Source of the DNA: Planctomycetota bacterium
GTDB taxonomy: Bacteria > Planctomycetota > Phycisphaerae > Sedimentisphaerales > Anaerohalosphaeraceae
Length of the DNA: 64,000 bases
Direction of reading: 5' to 3'
Assembly (NCBI GenBank): GCA_019456225.1
Contig: VRUI01000002.1
Location: 110,189 to 174,188 of the forward strand
A program made the translations under genes and the position numbers. Positions 26,985-36,087 of the stretch are shown here, in pieces (the stretch's first letter is position 1; each line of letters begins with the position of its first letter). Below the pieces are notes generated by a model. That model was not told the DNA's origin. It was given only the letters and a program-made list of their open reading frames with translations, and made no database searches.

Positions 26985-27776
26985 ATGTTTCATGCTTTGT
27001 ATAAAATTGAGCTATTGTCGGTTAGCCTTTCTTTTGGGGCTATGATCGCCGTTGGTATTGTACTTATCGCAGCCGGGCTTTGTGTTTGGCTTGGCGGGAT
27101 GAGATGGCATTTTCTTTCGGCTGTCCTTTCGGGGGCGTTTGCCGGGCTGGTCTGCGTATGTTTTACGCCGGAGCAGTTTCAGATGAAAGCTTTTTGTATT
27201 GCGGCTGTCGCAGGTGCGTTACTTGTAATGGTTTTTCGTAAAAGATCGCTTGTTTTTGTCGCTGCCTTGATCGTTGTTTTTTCCGGGCTGTTTATCTCGG
27301 CTTTGCCGGGGATGAACGCTTCGAGCGACTGGGACATGCCTTCGCTGCCTGAACTAGCAGAGGGAGTAGAAAAATTTGCGGCGGCTGATACGTTTTCTTC
27401 GCTCGCAGATGTTCTGTTTTTCATGTGTGGTATGGTCGGGAAACATATAATAGAGCTTTCGGCGGGTTCAATAATTATTTCGTCGGCAGCAGGTTTGGCG
27501 GTGCTTTCGTCCGGGATATTTTTTGCCCGGATCGTTTCGGGTGTCGGCTCTTCTATGCTGGGTACGTTTTTTGTCTTTGCCGGAATGATCGTTTTGCTCT
27601 TGCAGAAAGGTTCGATGCCTTTCAGCGGCATTTATCAAAAACCGATTTTTTTTCAGACGATAATAATATGTATGATAATTTTTGGAAGCATGAGCGGTTT
27701 GCTTCTTTGTCCGAAGAGACGTTGCAAATCCGATCATGAAAAAATGAAGACGGAGAAAAAAAATGAACTTATTTAA
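26985..27776 (+). CDS. Polytopic membrane protein, unknown family
   Basis: A 263-residue protein with about eight hydrophobic segments, e.g. FGAMIAVGIVLIAAGLCVWLGG, LVFVAALIVVFSGLFISAL and IIICMIIFGSMSGLLLC, and a basic C-terminal tail (PKRRCKSDHEKMKTEKKN). No enzymatic motif is visible. The next gene starts 14 bases before its stop, so the two are translated together and probably form one complex. Confidence 0.65.
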   Translation: MFHALYKIELLSVSLSFGAMIAVGIVLIAAGLCVWLGGMRWHFLSAVLSGAFAGLVCVCFTPEQFQMKAFCIAAVAGALLVMVFRKRSLVFVAALIVVFSGLFISALPGMNASSDWDMPSLPELAEGVEKFAAADTFSSLADVLFFMCGMVGKHIIELSAGSIIISSAAGLAVLSSGIFFARIVSGVGSSMLGTFFVFAGMIVLLLQKGSMPFSGIYQKPIFFQTIIICMIIFGSMSGLLLCPKRRCKSDHEKMKTEKKNELI

Positions 27777-28479
27777 TATTCTCGCTGAAGCGGAAACGCC
27801 GGGTTTGACTACGGCGGTTGAAAATGATGTTGACTGGGTTCCGGTCGATTTCATCTGGGATCAGATCAATACGCTAAGCTGGTTTCACGCGGTACTTGCT
27901 ATCTCGTTTGGGGTGGTGTACCTGCTTTACGGCTGGCGGATCTTCAAGTCGCTTACGGTTATCTGCTTTGGATTGATCGGCATGTTTGCAGGAATGTCGC
28001 TTGGAAGAGGTATGGGCAGTGAGATGTGGGGAGGTGTATTTGGGCTTGCCATTCTCGCGATACTTTCTGTGCCGCTTATGAAATATTGTATCTGCATGCT
28101 GGGCGCTATCGCCGGCGGAATTTTGACCGGTGCGATATGGTATGCGTGCGAACTTCCGCAGCTGTATATGTGGGCCGGCGCCGCTACGGGCGCCGTTGCG
28201 GGCGGGATGATCTCGTTTATCGTCTTTAAGATCGCCGTGATGCTGTTTACCAGTCTCGGCGGAAGCACTATTATGATGTCGGGGATACTTGCGCTTTTAA
28301 ATCTGTATCAACTTTCCAGTCTTACGCCAGAAGCAATAGAGGCAGGGGAACAGACCTTGATAAAAAACCTCATCTTCAACGACCAGTGGTTCCTGCCGGT
28401 GGCACTGCTGACACCGACATTAATAGGGCTGATCCTGCAACACAAATTTATAAGGAAATCTTCAGAGTGGGAGATTTAA
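27763..28479 (+). CDS. Polytopic membrane protein, DUF4203-like
   Basis: A 238-residue protein with seven or more membrane helices rich in Gly and Ala (SLTVICFGLIGMFAGMSLGRGMG, ILTGAIWYACELPQLYMWAGAATGAVAGGMISFIVF). The paired small-residue helices resemble the DUF4203/TMEM198-type fold, whose role is unknown; this assignment is tentative. It overlaps the preceding gene, and its stop codon lies inside the first palindrome of a repeat. Confidence 0.65.
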   Translation: MNLFNILAEAETPGLTTAVENDVDWVPVDFIWDQINTLSWFHAVLAISFGVVYLLYGWRIFKSLTVICFGLIGMFAGMSLGRGMGSEMWGGVFGLAILAILSVPLMKYCICMLGAIAGGILTGAIWYACELPQLYMWAGAATGAVAGGMISFIVFKIAVMLFTSLGGSTIMMSGILALLNLYQLSSLTPEAIEAGEQTLIKNLIFNDQWFLPVALLTPTLIGLILQHKFIRKSSEWEI

Positions 28480-28548
28480 ACCGACCTTTGGTCGGTTTAA
28501 ATATTTATTATTTATTATTTAAGGATTCGGCCTTGCGGCCGAGGCTAT
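28474..28548 (+). repeat. Two-hairpin intergenic repeat, copy 3
   Basis: A perfect palindrome with 13-bp arms around TTT (28474-28502) includes the stop codon of the preceding gene; then an AT-rich spacer of TTATTATTTATTATTTAAGG, then GATTCGGCC-TTGC-GGCCGAGGCT. Near-identical in plan to the copy at 26394. Confidence 0.75.
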
Positions 28549-28609
28549 TTTATTTTAAGATAACTGTCGCTGATTTCTGAACTTCGAGTTTTTTTATAAG
28601 GATTAAATT

Positions 28610-29506
28610 ATGAATCGTATTTTATTATTAGTTTTTGTAATTTGTTTTGGTTTTATGTTTTGCGGATGTAAGCGTAAAGAAAATAATGCTTCTCCTTCTC
28701 CTTCTGCCTCTGTCTCTGTTGAGGTGGTGAAGTTTATCGAAGGGCTCGATCTTCCCGAGTGCCTGGTTATTGATCCCGGCAGCGGTGACATCTTTGTTTC
28801 TAATGTCGTTACCGACAAAAAGGGATATTGGGATAACGACGGCAACGGGTTTATTTCGCGGTTGTCGGCTGACGGGGAAATTAAAGAACTTCGCTGGCTG
28901 GACAGTACAGAAGCGATGTCAATTAATGGGCCTAAGGGGATGTGCATATTGAATGAAGTTCTTTATTTCAATGATAATGATACTCTTAAGTTTTGCCCCT
29001 TTAACGAACCTGGTAAGGTTGGGGTCATTGTTGTTCCTGGAGCTGTTAAGCTTAATGACCTTGCGACCGATGGAGAAAATATCTGGGTTACCGATACTAA
29101 AACGGGGAATATCTTTCGCATAGACAGTTCTGAGAATGTGAGCAAAGTATGTGTTCTGGAAGGTGTTAATGGAATCACCTGCGCAGGTGATGAGGTTTAC
29201 GCGGTCAGCTGGGATCTGCACGAGATTTATGAGATTGACCCGGAAGGAATAACTGATCCGGTGCCGTTCGGTCTTGCCGATAAATTTCTTTCTCTGGACT
29301 GTATCGAGGTGCTTGATGACGGATCGTTTATCGTTTCTGACTGGAAGGGCAATATGCTTTATTCGATCTCGGCGGATCGCAAAACTGTCACAGAATTGAA
29401 GGAAATTGAAAGTGCGGCCGATTTTGCACTTGATCGCAAGAAGGGACTGCTCTATGTGCCGGAGATGTTAAAAAACCGGGCACTGATATTGAAAATTAAG
29501 CAATAG
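28610..29506 (+). CDS. Lipoprotein with NHL/SMP-30-type beta-propeller
   Basis: Lipoprotein signal peptide (ILLLVFVICFGFMFCGC) with CGC at the cleavage site, a Ser/Pro linker (SPSPSASVSV) and a propeller of NHL/SMP-30 type: repeats such as GLDLPECLVIDPGSGDIFVSNV, GPKGMCILNEVLYFNDNDTLKF, KLNDLATDGENIWVTDTKTGNIFRID, DSGSFIVSDW-like blades. Such proteins bind or hydrolyse small ligands at the cell surface; the substrate is unknown. Convergent with the oxidoreductase gene downstream. Confidence 0.75.
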   Translation: MNRILLLVFVICFGFMFCGCKRKENNASPSPSASVSVEVVKFIEGLDLPECLVIDPGSGDIFVSNVVTDKKGYWDNDGNGFISRLSADGEIKELRWLDSTEAMSINGPKGMCILNEVLYFNDNDTLKFCPFNEPGKVGVIVVPGAVKLNDLATDGENIWVTDTKTGNIFRIDSSENVSKVCVLEGVNGITCAGDEVYAVSWDLHEIYEIDPEGITDPVPFGLADKFLSLDCIEVLDDGSFIVSDWKGNMLYSISADRKTVTELKEIESAADFALDRKKGLLYVPEMLKNRALILKIKQ

Positions 29507-29576
29507 CAATAGGTGGATGTTCCTGGTCAGGTTTGACATAATGCTGTCGGCTGGAAGCCGGCGGTACGGGGGGCGG

Positions 29577-30617
29577 TTACTTTGTTTTTACCATGTTCAG
29601 TATTCTTTGCGGTTCTTCGGGGGCTGCTGTTCTTGCAGAGAGGTATGCTGATTCTATTACTGCCATTGTGTTTATGTAGGCGTCTTCTGCGTCGGTTAGC
29701 GGGTGGTTTTTTGGCGATAGTATTGATTCGGCGAAAGAGCTTAGTGTTTCCTTCATGCAGTCTGTTTTGCTTACCTGAAACTTTGTTTCCTCAATAATGC
29801 TTCCGTTGTTATCGAGGATAATGAAAGAGTCTGCTTTTACGGCGAGCACGTTTTCTGCGGTGTGGAGTCTTAGTACCTCGACCGGAGGGCCGAAGATTCT
29901 GCTTGCCAGAAGGTTTCCGAGGAGAGTGTCTGAGAATTTCATGGTTACAATAGCAGTGTCTTCTGTTATCGAAAGCCGCTGCTGACGGTCGGGTGCGTGG
30001 TTTGTATTAATTGAATAGACCTGCTCGGGGACGCCGAAATTTGATACTATCAGGTCGATCATCTCGTAACAGTTTCTAAGCAGGACTCCTCCGCCGGTAA
30101 GTTTTGGGTCGCTTAGCCATCGGCTGTGTATGTTGTCGATCTCACCGGGGAAATTGCAGACGGCTTGAATAAGGCGGAATTTGTCTATCGGAGTGGCTTT
30201 GAGGTGTTCTCTGAGCCTGGCAAATCCTGGTTCGGGGCGCCAGAAGTTGGCTACGAAATACCTGACATTGTTTCTTCTTGCCATGCGAATAAAATCTGCG
30301 GTCGATTCAAAATCGAGGCCGGGCGGGACGAGCCTTATTACATGAATTCCTTCTTTGATCGCCAGCCTGATAAACTCTTCGCTGGTGTGGAGAGGAGCGG
30401 CGGCGAGAAGTACCTGTGGTTTTTTTAGCAGGACCAACTGACGGTAATCGTCAAAGGCCGGGCACTGATAAAGCAGCGCGGATCTTTCGGCAAGCTCCAT
30501 ATCCCTGTCGGCAACGGCGACGATATCATAGAGACCGGTCGCCTCTGCAGCTTCAAGGAGCTGGACTCCATTGTTTGAAAGCCCAAGAACAGCGGTTTTT
30601 ATTTTTTTAGCACTCAT
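29577..30617 (-). CDS. Gfo/Idh/MocA-family oxidoreductase-like protein, EKP motif lost
   Basis: N-terminal Rossmann fold (KIKTAVLGLSNNGVQLLEAAEATGLYDIVAVADRD), where the usual GxGxxG is altered to GLSNNG, and a C-terminal alpha/beta domain (LTGGGVLLRNCYEMIDLIVSNFGVPEQVYSIN) typical of the family. At the place of the catalytic EKP motif the sequence reads LVPPG, so the Lys is missing. This suggests a protein that binds the nucleotide or sugar but may not catalyse the usual oxidation. Length 346 aa is normal. It follows glyA on the same strand, about 40 bases away. Confidence 0.8.
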   Translation of the reverse strand: MSAKKIKTAVLGLSNNGVQLLEAAEATGLYDIVAVADRDMELAERSALLYQCPAFDDYRQLVLLKKPQVLLAAAPLHTSEEFIRLAIKEGIHVIRLVPPGLDFESTADFIRMARRNNVRYFVANFWRPEPGFARLREHLKATPIDKFRLIQAVCNFPGEIDNIHSRWLSDPKLTGGGVLLRNCYEMIDLIVSNFGVPEQVYSINTNHAPDRQQRLSITEDTAIVTMKFSDTLLGNLLASRIFGPPVEVLRLHTAENVLAVKADSFIILDNNGSIIEETKFQVSKTDCMKETLSSFAESILSPKNHPLTDAEDAYINTMAVIESAYLSARTAAPEEPQRILNMVKTK

Positions 30618-30655
30618 TGAATTCTCTCAACAGTTGTTTGATTCAGCTTTAAAGA

Positions 30656-31927
30656 TTATATGACGTTTTTCTTCGGCGGAATAATGAAATGGTCCGGAAC
30701 CGGGAAGTGTGAGCAGAGAAGGAGCATTTCCTTTCGTATTTCCTCGAGAACCGCTTCATTTTGGATGTTTTCAGCAACCCTCTTAAAGACAGCGGCGATC
30801 TGATCCATCTGCTCTTCTTTCATTCCGCGTGTGGTTATTGCTGGAGTTCCAATCCTTAGACCACTGGGGTTAAACGGCGGTGCAGGGTCATTTGGGATTG
30901 TGTTGTAATTTGTTACTATACCGGCTCTTCCGAGGGCCTTTGCATATATTTTGCCCGGAATATTTTTGCTTCTGAGGTCAATAAGCATTAGATGGTTGTC
31001 AGTGCCTCCAGAGACAAGGTCGAAACCATGTTCCATCAGTTTTTCGGCGAGTCTTTTGGCATTTATTACGATCTGCTTTGCGTAATTGATGAACTCGTCG
31101 GTGTCTGCTTCGGCTAGTGCGACTGCGATGGCGGTCATTGTATGCATGTGCGGTCCGCCCTGGAGTCCCGGGAATACGGCCACGTCGAGAGCCTTTGCGT
31201 GCTCTTTTTTGCAGAGAAGCATTCCGCCTCGAGGACCGCGAAGAGTTTTATGCGTTGTAGTAGATACGATGTCCGAATGCGGAACGGGACTTTGATGTAT
31301 GCCGGCGATCACGAGGCCGGAGATGTGGGCGATATCGCTTAGGTGATATGCTCCGACACTTTTAGCTATCTCGCCAAATTTCGCGAAATCAATCTCTCGA
31401 CAATATGCTGTTGCGCCCGAGACGATCATTTTGGGGCGGTGCTTTTTGGCAAGCTCTTCAATCTTATTGAAGTCAAATCTGCCTGTATCGGGGTCGACTT
31501 CGTACTGGACTGAGTTGTAGACCTTGCTTGTGAAGCTGGCCTTCCATCCATGGGTAAGGTGGCCTCCGTAAGTCAGTGAGAGCCCCATAATAGTATCGCC
31601 AGGCTCGATAAGAGCTGAATAGGCTGCGATATTTGCTACAGATCCTGAGTATGACTGGACGTTTGCGTGGTCGGCATTAAAAATCTTTTTAGCCCGCTGG
31701 CATGTGATGGTTTCGATGAGGTCGGTTACCTGCTGGCCCTCGTAATAACGTTTTCCGGGATAACCTTCTGCGTATTTGTTCGTCATACAGCTTCCGGTTG
31801 CCTGCAAAACAGCCTTTGAAACGTAGTTTTCTGAAGCAATAAGACGGATCGAGCCGCTTTGGCGGGCCTTTTCCTGATTTAATAATTCATAAATCTGTGG
31901 ATCATACTTTTCAAGTGCAGATAACAT
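30656..31927 (-). CDS. glyA: Serine hydroxymethyltransferase
   Basis: PLP enzyme converting serine and tetrahydrofolate to glycine and methylene-tetrahydrofolate, the main one-carbon source. The Schiff-base Lys lies in STTTHKTLRGPRGG (about residue 230), with upstream IASENYVSKAVLQATGS, YAEGYPGKRYYEGQ and the LSDIAHISGLVIAG segment. Length 423 aa is normal. Start ATG at 31927. Confidence 0.98.
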   Translation of the reverse strand: MLSALEKYDPQIYELLNQEKARQSGSIRLIASENYVSKAVLQATGSCMTNKYAEGYPGKRYYEGQQVTDLIETITCQRAKKIFNADHANVQSYSGSVANIAAYSALIEPGDTIMGLSLTYGGHLTHGWKASFTSKVYNSVQYEVDPDTGRFDFNKIEELAKKHRPKMIVSGATAYCREIDFAKFGEIAKSVGAYHLSDIAHISGLVIAGIHQSPVPHSDIVSTTTHKTLRGPRGGMLLCKKEHAKALDVAVFPGLQGGPHMHTMTAIAVALAEADTDEFINYAKQIVINAKRLAEKLMEHGFDLVSGGTDNHLMLIDLRSKNIPGKIYAKALGRAGIVTNYNTIPNDPAPPFNPSGLRIGTPAITTRGMKEEQMDQIAAVFKRVAENIQNEAVLEEIRKEMLLLCSHFPVPDHFIIPPKKNVI

Positions 31928-32316
31928 ACACGCTTTCTCCTTAAAATTAATTGATTCTATCTGGTGTTACTTAATAACACGCCACGGTTTAAATTTCAAG
32001 CTTTTATGCGCTTGTGGGTAATAAAAATGGTTGAGCCTGAAAATTCATAAATATTTGGCAGCCTTAACGCCACCTACCGGGCCTATAGTATATATTGACC
32101 CAGAATGTCGCTCATCGACATAGCGCGCACATTTGCACTTTTGGGTTTTGGGGCTTTTTTCTCTTTTTGCTGAAGACGTACACTGTTGGTCCTGTCGTAA
32201 TTGCTGCAAAATTGGCATCTCTTATTATAAGGGTATTACTGCTTGACCGGTATCGCTAATTTGGATAATCTATTAGCAATGAATGCATGAGATATATTCA
32301 ATGCCCTGGGAAGACA
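31928..32316. other. Divergent intergenic region, no gene seen
   Basis: About 390 bases between glyA and a membrane-protein gene. TTTTGGGTTTTGGGGCTTTTTT (about 32146) is T-rich but not palindromic. No RNA gene, riboswitch or clear promoter is recognised. Confidence 0.35.
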
Positions 32317-33573
32317 ATGGATAACCCTGACAAAAATGATCTTGGCGGTCTAGCTGAATACACAAAACATGGTTGCTTATCGCAGATTGAGACTGTGTCA
32401 TTCGGCAATATGTATAAAATTATGCTAGCTAGCTTTCTAGCCTTGCCGTTTTCTTTCATGCTTGGCCCTATAGCATTTATGGTTATAATTGCAGTGTTAG
32501 TGCTATCTATCTCAGTATTTATCAAGGGCATAGTTCACCAAAGGAAAAAGAGCAAAGGTGAAATAATTGATGATGGATATATTAAAGCAGCTATCATTAT
32601 GCCGCTGATTTTGATGTCTGCTTGTGCCCTCGTACTCCCAGCAATAAGCATTGCATTGTCAGATATGTTTTCAATGGATTGGCGATATAAATATTCTGAT
32701 GTATTTTTTGAGTATGCAGAAAAGAATGATGGCAAGCTCCCTCTGACTGAAAATTGGTGTGACATCCTTGCAAGATTTGAAACAGAACACAATGAATTCA
32801 AATACAAAAAGGATATGAAAGAAGGCATCAGGTATGCTCTTAACAAAAACGCTTTAGGGTTATTCGAAGAAATTCCCGATGATATGGTCTTGATGTTTTC
32901 AAGCAAGCCAGGCTGGAACCAAGTTGGCGGACCTGAAATAGCAGATGGACAAGTTACTGTAAAGGTAATATACGCCAACAAGGAATCTGAAAAGGTTAGA
33001 AAAAAACATTTGAGCCATCTTCGTTGGAGTCTTAATGAAAAAAGAACCTACCCAACTGTAAACAAACACTTTTATTATATTATAGCGATTATTTTTCTGA
33101 TAACTTCAGCAATTGTTATTTTCAAAGCCGGAACTAGAGTTGTACGCTATTGGCTTTTTATATTGTTGACTACCATAGCCTCAGCAATACTTGGCTCTTA
33201 TTTCTCAAATGTTGCAGAAGAGGCTTTTTACGACATCAACCGTGACGGCAATTCTGTCAGCTATTTGATAGGAAGCATCACGGGATTGTTAGCAGGTCTT
33301 GCTTTTGCAATGACATTAGCTAAAAGATACTCTGAAAAAACTGAGAAAGTAAGCATCGTTGGATTCGCAACGGTCACTGGAGCAATTACAGGAATAATCG
33401 CTTCGTCATTTACGCATGCATTCCTTATGACAGCTTACGTTGAGTCTAATCCAATGTTTATGTTATGCGGAATACCGTTTGGCGTACTCTGCGGTATAGG
33501 ACTCGGTTGGATCAGCAGTGGGTTGATAAAACTATATAACAAAACACAAAAGATTGGAGATAGTAATGGATAA
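32317..33573 (+). CDS. Membrane protein of unknown family
   Basis: About 418 aa. Two N-terminal membrane helices (LASFLALPFSFMLGPIAFMVIIAVLVLSISVFI), a third (AAIIMPLILMSACALVLPAISIAL), a soluble segment of about 130 residues (about 130-265, RYKYSDVFFEYAEKNDGKLPLTENW), and a second membrane bundle (YYIIAIIFLITSAIVIF and later). I chose ATG 32317, preceded by GGGAAG; 32287 is the alternative. The planctomycete-type soluble insert resembles the prepilin-like H-X9 tails only loosely. The next gene overlaps its stop by eight bases. Confidence 0.55.
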   Translation: MDNPDKNDLGGLAEYTKHGCLSQIETVSFGNMYKIMLASFLALPFSFMLGPIAFMVIIAVLVLSISVFIKGIVHQRKKSKGEIIDDGYIKAAIIMPLILMSACALVLPAISIALSDMFSMDWRYKYSDVFFEYAEKNDGKLPLTENWCDILARFETEHNEFKYKKDMKEGIRYALNKNALGLFEEIPDDMVLMFSSKPGWNQVGGPEIADGQVTVKVIYANKESEKVRKKHLSHLRWSLNEKRTYPTVNKHFYYIIAIIFLITSAIVIFKAGTRVVRYWLFILLTTIASAILGSYFSNVAEEAFYDINRDGNSVSYLIGSITGLLAGLAFAMTLAKRYSEKTEKVSIVGFATVTGAITGIIASSFTHAFLMTAYVESNPMFMLCGIPFGVLCGIGLGWISSGLIKLYNKTQKIGDSNG

Positions 33574-34087
33574 ACATGAAACTGGAACTATTTACAGGAA
33601 GTTTGAGAAATTTGTTGTTATTTTTGTAACTGTCATCGGTTGCGGATTTGGCGGGTGGGCAGGGCTTATGTATGCTGAAACAAGTGGCTGGACAGTAAAT
33701 GCGTTAGTCGGTGCCGTCTTAGGGAGTGGAAGCGGGTTCGTGTTATCGAAGCTGTACCTTAAATTTCTTGTGAGAATATCTGCGAGTAAGCACAATGCGT
33801 TTGTCAGGTGGGTGCTGCCGACGCTGGCGGCTGTGGGATGCGGGGTGGTCTGCACTACTTTTATACATGCAATATTGTCGTGTATACTTGTAATGACTTC
33901 TGAAAAACCATTGACCGAACATTGGGACGGGCTCTGGTCGGCTATCGTGGTGGGATGCGAAGTTGTAGGAGCAATTGTCGGCTTTGCGGCCGGGGCCTTG
34001 TGTACGTCGGTGTATATGTGTAAAGTGATCAATACAAATGAAACTGCCATAGAAACAAAAAGCGATGAAACTGGCGAATTATCTTAG
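33566..34087 (+). CDS. Small membrane protein, coupled to its neighbours
   Basis: About 173 aa with four glycine-rich membrane helices (VVIFVTVIGCGFGGWAGLMYA, VNALVGAVLGSGSGFVLS, VLPTLAAVGCGVVCTTFIHAIL, VGCEVVGAIVGFAAGALCTSVYM). Its helices resemble the C-terminal bundle of the upstream protein, so the two may be partners or a split pair. ATG 33566 follows GGAG at good distance; it overlaps the upstream stop by eight bases, and the downstream radical SAM gene starts 23 bases before its own stop. Confidence 0.55.
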   Translation: MDKHETGTIYRKFEKFVVIFVTVIGCGFGGWAGLMYAETSGWTVNALVGAVLGSGSGFVLSKLYLKFLVRISASKHNAFVRWVLPTLAAVGCGVVCTTFIHAILSCILVMTSEKPLTEHWDGLWSAIVVGCEVVGAIVGFAAGALCTSVYMCKVINTNETAIETKSDETGELS

Positions 34088-35315
34088 ACTGGTTCCTGTT
34101 TTCGGCAGGTGTTTGTGGAGGCTTCCTTTTCGGCATTTGGTTTATATGGCTAAGCTGCTGCGTTATGAGAATCCGCATCATCTTAATGGGAAGATCTATG
34201 TCAATTCCTTTTTTCCTGCATATCCGTCAGGCGCGTTTGATAAACTGTTTGAGACTATTTTTAACGGCTGGCGTGTTCCTTTTTCGACGTATTTTGCAGT
34301 TACGGATCAATGTCCTTACAAGTGTCCGCATTGCAGTTACGGCAAGCACGTTAAGGGAAGTCTTGATACTCAGAAGGCAATCGAAGTAATTGAGCAAATC
34401 AAATCTATCGGCACGATAACCATTGGTTTCACCGGCGGCGAGCCTCTTGTGAGAGATGATATCGTTGAGCTTGTTGAATCTGTTGGAAATGATACCGCGA
34501 GCGTTATGTTCAGCACCGGGTATAACCTGACAGCAGAAACAGCAAAGAAGCTTTTCGATGCCGGGCTTGACTGCATGACGATCGGCATTGAATCGGATGA
34601 TCCCGAAGAGCATGACCGAATCAGAGGGGTTTCTGGCAGTTTTGAAACAGCGATCAATGCTATACGCCTATCGCTCGATGCAGGCTTGTATACTGCTATT
34701 TCAACCATTGCAAGCCGAGATAAGCTTGACAGCGGAATGCTTGAGCGGTTGGCAGAATTTGCCAATGTTGCCGGCGTACATGAATTCAGGATACTTGAGC
34801 CAATCCCCACCGGCAGTTTATCCGAGCGTGACGAAGAGATACTTACAGCTGATGAATCAAAGCAAATTGCTGCGTTTCACAAGCGATGGAACCGCCGGGG
34901 CAAGGGGGCGTCTGTCACAAGTTTTGCTCATCTTGAATCGGACGAAACATTCGGCTGCGGTGCGGGGTTTCATCATCTATTTGTAGATGCTGTCGGCAAT
35001 GTGTGCCCGTGCGATCTTACGCCGCTTAAGCTTGGCAATGTTCTTGAGGAGCCTCTATACGATATTTGGATAAGAATGTCTAAGTGGTTTGATATGCCGC
35101 GCTGCGGGTGTTTGATGAAAGAACTTTGCGATAAGTCGGGTGTAATGCATAAAGAAGGCGAATTGCCAATTTGCGTTGAGAGAAGCGAACAACTGTGCGA
35201 AGAGTTTAAGAGAAAAGATAAACTGCCGGTGGTTTTTGCTAATTTATTTGCCCGGAGAAAACCATCAAATCCACCATCGAACCGCCGGCAATCAGAAAAA
35301 CCTCCGCATAAATAA
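34065..35315 (+). CDS. Radical SAM protein with SPASM-type C-terminus
   Basis: The radical SAM cluster motif CPYKCPHC (CxxxCxxC, about residue 84) is followed by TIGFTGGEPLVRDD and the family barrel. The C-terminal part carries clustered Cys (FGCGAGF, VCPCDLT, RCGCLMKELC), indicating one or two additional iron-sulfur clusters of SPASM/twitch type. It is translationally coupled to two membrane proteins upstream and overlaps the convergent UbiA gene by 77 bases. With the neighbouring UbiA and methyltransferase genes it suggests lipid, quinone or peptide modification; the substrate cannot be read from sequence. Confidence 0.85.
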   Translation: MKLANYLRLVPVFGRCLWRLPFRHLVYMAKLLRYENPHHLNGKIYVNSFFPAYPSGAFDKLFETIFNGWRVPFSTYFAVTDQCPYKCPHCSYGKHVKGSLDTQKAIEVIEQIKSIGTITIGFTGGEPLVRDDIVELVESVGNDTASVMFSTGYNLTAETAKKLFDAGLDCMTIGIESDDPEEHDRIRGVSGSFETAINAIRLSLDAGLYTAISTIASRDKLDSGMLERLAEFANVAGVHEFRILEPIPTGSLSERDEEILTADESKQIAAFHKRWNRRGKGASVTSFAHLESDETFGCGAGFHHLFVDAVGNVCPCDLTPLKLGNVLEEPLYDIWIRMSKWFDMPRCGCLMKELCDKSGVMHKEGELPICVERSEQLCEEFKRKDKLPVVFANLFARRKPSNPPSNRRQSEKPPHK

Positions 35316-36087
35316 ATCGAATTGCCCTGCCCGGTGGAAACTTAAGCGAAAACAAAGCAAGCACAATCGCAGCAACTGAACAGCCCAGGTATATCGATCT
35401 GCAATATCCAAGTGCAAATGGCAGGACTGTAATAAAACTTGCCGCTACAGCAATAATTCGTGCAGAAACCTTAAACTGCTTGCTTTGGCAGTATGTGCTT
35501 TGCGGCTTTTGATTGCCATAGGTGTCCCCCTTTATATCTCTGATGTCCTTTAACATCTCATAGCTCAAAGCCGACAGGAACAGCCATACGGGGAAAATGT
35601 AAAGCGATTTCAGTACAGATGTTTCAACCGGTTTTGCAAGCGTAAAGGCAAGCGGATAGATTGAGGTAACAAGTGCGGCTACGAGGATATCTTTTAAAAA
35701 GCCAATCCTCTTTGAATAGAGGTCATAGGCGATGAGACCGGCTGATATCATGGACAGTGCCAGAAAAAACTGCCATCGGCAAAAACTCGCCATTGTCAGT
35801 CCTGCAGCAAAAAGAGAGGCTGAGCATATAAGAGCTGCTCCTGGGCTAACTCGGCCGGCAGGCATCATTCGATTGGGACAGTTAATCGCGTCGATCGCTA
35901 TATCGCAAACATCATTAAGCACATACCCAGCGGATATGCAGCAGCATAACGCCAAAAAAGCCTTTACAAGAGAATAACCAACAGAGGCCAAATCACCACC
36001 GACAATATACGCGACAATAACCACCATCCCCAAAGACAAAGGCAGCGAGTAATACAAACGCATCAGTCGAGTTAAAGCAATAATCAT
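35239..36087 (-). CDS. UbiA-family prenyltransferase
   Basis: Integral membrane prenyltransferase with about eight helices. The first Asp-rich motif is NDVCDIAID (about residue 58) followed by NCPNRMMPAGRVSP; the second is DIRDIKGD (about 188). Both coordinate Mg-diphosphate. The family attaches isoprenoid chains to aromatic acceptors or glycerol phosphate. Its start overlaps the stop of the methyltransferase by four bases, so a prenylate-then-methylate route (quinone or related lipid) is a reasonable inference. The 3' end overlaps the convergent radical SAM gene by 77 bases. Confidence 0.9.
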   Translation of the reverse strand: MIIALTRLMRLYYSLPLSLGMVVIVAYIVGGDLASVGYSLVKAFLALCCCISAGYVLNDVCDIAIDAINCPNRMMPAGRVSPGAALICSASLFAAGLTMASFCRWQFFLALSMISAGLIAYDLYSKRIGFLKDILVAALVTSIYPLAFTLAKPVETSVLKSLYIFPVWLFLSALSYEMLKDIRDIKGDTYGNQKPQSTYCQSKQFKVSARIIAVAASFITVLPFALGYCRSIYLGCSVAAIVLALFSLKFPPGRAIRFIYAEVFLIAGGSMVDLMVFSGQIN

